The position numbers and the translations under genes are program-made. Below are positions 62,044 through 64,000 of a stretch of DNA of 64,000 bases, piece by piece; the first letter of the stretch is position 1, and the number at the start of each line of letters is the position of its first letter. Source of the DNA: Sulfobacillus thermosulfidooxidans (lineage in GTDB: Bacteria; Bacillota; Sulfobacillia; Sulfobacillales; Sulfobacillaceae); NCBI RefSeq assembly GCF_001280565.1, contig NZ_LGRO01000001.1:2604001-2668000 (forward strand), given 5' to 3'. Below the pieces are notes generated by a model that saw nothing but the letters and a program-made list of their open reading frames with translations, did not search any database and was not told where the DNA came from.

Positions 62044-63267
62044 ATGGAAAAACTCCTTGATGATACGCAGAGTTTTTTAGGCAAGGTGGAACCCAAATGG
62101 TATCTTCTTTGGGCTATGTTATCGCAAACCGGAATGACATTCGTGCAGCAAGGTGTCATTGTCCTAGGATTTTTCTTGGCGACAAAATACGCCTTAAATT
62201 TTCAACAAATTGGTTTTATTACGTCGGCTATGAGTTTGGGCGTAATGACCAGCATGGTGTTTATGGGCATTCTTGCCGATACGTGGGGTCCGAAACGGTT
62301 GTTGTTCCGCGCAACATGGGTCATGGCCTTATTGGCGTTGGGATTACGCTGGGTCCAAGGCTTTGTGCTAGTCTTGGTGTGCTTCTTTTTACTGGGAATG
62401 AGCTTGTCTGCTGTGCCGATGTCAGGCAGTAAAGCCATTTTCACCGCTTTTCAGGACCGCGACCGGGGAATGCCTATGGGCATTCGGCAAACCGGAGTGC
62501 CTTTAGGGGCTGCGCTAGCCGCAGTGATATTACCGGTTATCGTGATACATTTCGGATTATCTGCGGTGTATTTGTTATTTATGGCAGAACTTGTGTTATT
62601 CAATGGGATCTTTAGCGCAGTGATACCTAACATTAAATCATCGGTGCGGGAAACACCTAAGCACTCCTCTTCTTTTCGTCCATTGAAATGGCCTGCCATC
62701 GTTTCCTTTCTGATGGTGGCGGGGCAATATTTTTTGGTGACGTTCACCTTGGAGTATCTCCATGATGAGCGTCATCTGACCTTAGGGCAATCTGGTTGGG
62801 CTTTGGCCATGGCCCAAATTGGGGGAGGATTGGGCCGCATTCTTTTTGGTCGAATCAGTGACCGGTTAAAGGGGAACCGTCCACGGGTGATATCTTTCAC
62901 TGGAATTTTAGGGAGTGGCATGATCGCAGTGATTTTGCTCTTACCGGCTCATGTTCCCTATTGGCTCATCGTGGGAGTTTGGTTTTTGACGGGAATGGGA
63001 ACGATTGGATGGAATGCCTTGTCTTTGACCTGGGCAGCGGAATCTGTCGCCTCTCAGCAAGCGGGTTTTGCCATGGGACTCGTTGGCACGATCATATTTT
63101 TGGGTTCGGCTATTTTTCCGCCGCTACTAGGATCCTTAATTGACTGGACCAAACATTTCGCGGGAGCATGGGCGACATTGATGGCTATTTTACTGCTGGC
63201 CAGTGCCGTTGCTTGGCATGCGGGAAGACAAAATGGAACGCATTCTCAGGCCTCGAATATTTCTTGA
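62044..63267 (+). CDS. Major facilitator superfamily transporter
   Basis: A 407-residue transporter with about 12 helices. The loop 2-3 signature is GILADTWGPKRLL (about 76-88, matching the G-x-x-x-D-x-x-G-x-K/R pattern), and a second copy in the C-terminal half reads FGRISDRLKGNRPR. The substrate is not readable; the family includes nitrate, sugar and acid carriers and drug exporters. AAGAAGGGAAACCG precedes the ATG. It stands alone with its own promoter region. Confidence 0.88.
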   Translation: MEKLLDDTQSFLGKVEPKWYLLWAMLSQTGMTFVQQGVIVLGFFLATKYALNFQQIGFITSAMSLGVMTSMVFMGILADTWGPKRLLFRATWVMALLALGLRWVQGFVLVLVCFFLLGMSLSAVPMSGSKAIFTAFQDRDRGMPMGIRQTGVPLGAALAAVILPVIVIHFGLSAVYLLFMAELVLFNGIFSAVIPNIKSSVRETPKHSSSFRPLKWPAIVSFLMVAGQYFLVTFTLEYLHDERHLTLGQSGWALAMAQIGGGLGRILFGRISDRLKGNRPRVISFTGILGSGMIAVILLLPAHVPYWLIVGVWFLTGMGTIGWNALSLTWAAESVASQQAGFAMGLVGTIIFLGSAIFPPLLGSLIDWTKHFAGAWATLMAILLLASAVAWHAGRQNGTHSQASNIS

Positions 63268-63499
63268 CGAGCTTGCCAATAAGGGCATAGGATGCTGCAA
63301 GATTTGCACGAATCTTTTAACCTAAGCGTTTTGTCTATAACTTAAGGCATTCCCACTGTGCAGAATGTCCTTCTAGGATGTTTTGATAGATGAAAATGCT
63401 GTAGAGCCAATAAGGCAGTAAAAAATAAAGATCACAGATCTCAGGGATACCAGAGATAATGATACAGCAGCTGGAGAAGGTAAAGGAGTGAATGGTTCA

Positions 63500-64000
63500 A
63501 TGATTCGTTGGGGAATTCTTGGAACCGCTGAGATTGTAAAGAGTGCGTTTTTACCCGCGCTGCATGAAACTGGAAATGGCGTGGCATGGCATATTGGCAG
63601 TCGGGATTTAGCACGGGCAGAACAGTTTGCCAAGGACTATAATGTGACTCGTGCGAGTGGCAGTTACCAGGCTGTTTTAGATGACGATCAGGTAGATGCC
63701 ATTTACATACCCTTACCCAATCACTTGCATTATGAATGGACATTAAAAGCTTTAGAAACGGGTAAAGCCATTTTATGCGAAAAACCGCTAACCGGGTCGC
63801 TAGCCCAAACCCAAGAGATTATCGAACGGGCACAACAGCGGCACGCTTTATTATGGGAGGCTTATGCATTTCAATTCCAGCCTCAGTGGCAACGAGTAGA
63901 AGAACTGATTCACCAAGGAGCGATTGGCGCTCCCCAAGAGATTCATGGAACCTTTAATACCGTGCTGGCACGACCGGATGATGTTCGGTGGGTAAAAACT
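63500..64000 (+). CDS. Gfo/Idh/MocA oxidoreductase, 3' truncated by window end
   Basis: The first 167 residues of an NAD(P)-dependent sugar dehydrogenase-like protein, running off the window. The Rossmann motif GILGTAEIV is at 5-13 (the second and third Gly positions read G and A), IYIPLPNHLHYEWTLKALETGK near 76-97 is the typical substrate side, and CEKPLTGS with the catalytic-type EKP Lys follows. ATG at 63500 is used; an in-frame GTG lies at 63488 within the AAAGGAG site. Substrate unknown. Confidence 0.88.
   Translation, partial: MIRWGILGTAEIVKSAFLPALHETGNGVAWHIGSRDLARAEQFAKDYNVTRASGSYQAVLDDDQVDAIYIPLPNHLHYEWTLKALETGKAILCEKPLTGSLAQTQEIIERAQQRHALLWEAYAFQFQPQWQRVEELIHQGAIGAPQEIHGTFNTVLARPDDVRWVKT

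Overview
This window looks like chromosomal DNA of an acidophilic, spore-forming Gram-positive bacterium of the Sulfobacillus type; that assignment is an inference from gene content. The evidence is strong AGGAGG-type ribosome sites with many GTG and TTG starts, sporulation-type genes (YlbJ, a Spo0E-like protein), an exported G1 (glutamic) acid peptidase, and a CuA haem-copper oxidase operon led by a Tat-exported blue copper protein. The last is a layout expected of Fe(II)- or sulfur-oxidising acidophiles. No tRNA, rRNA or CRISPR array was seen.

Layout. 0.1-4.5 kb: cupredoxin-CoxB-CoxA-CoxC-small membrane protein operon, ending in a strong terminator shared with a convergent UspA gene. 5-12.6 kb: G1 peptidase, two alpha/beta hydrolases, a zinc-ribbon miniprotein, a LysR regulator divergent from a membrane protein, and a Ser/Met-rich lipoprotein. 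12.6-17 kb: BlaI/M56 sensor pair, LspA, a Spo0E-like gene, then thiC behind a TPP riboswitch. 17-24.6 kb: DsrE-like protein with an HxlR regulator, a STAND-like ATPase, exported beta-propeller proteins and a frameshifted PilZ gene. 24.8-32 kb: cytochrome P450, FAD oxidoreductase, Mug-type glycosylase, solute symporter with its DUF3311 partner, macro-domain protein. 32-42 kb: EAL and GGDEF proteins (with the PilZ gene, three parts of a c-di-GMP circuit), a YhgE/Pip protein with TetR, M24 peptidase-Bcp-Nth cluster, patatin.

43-46.6 kb is the most interesting part: two divergent NRAMP-like transporters. The first follows an M-box (Mg2+) riboswitch with its own terminator, then a 28-codon leader ORF and two mutually exclusive hairpins, one of which buries the ribosome site. 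The second has a Fur-like box at its promoter. 47-50.5 kb is an accessory patch: an AbrB/Doc toxin-antitoxin pair, a group II intron 3'-end-like remnant, YlbJ, and a decayed TnpB. 50.8-64 kb holds a cupin-type phosphoglucose isomerase, transglutaminase-like protein, NYN protein, a GH4 glycosidase with an overlapping BadF-type kinase, a CPA2 antiporter, lipoprotein, PduX-like kinase, MFS transporter and a Gfo/Idh/MocA oxidoreductase cut by the window end.

Starts were chosen from Shine-Dalgarno spacing where possible. Functions rest on motifs read by eye; no database search was run.
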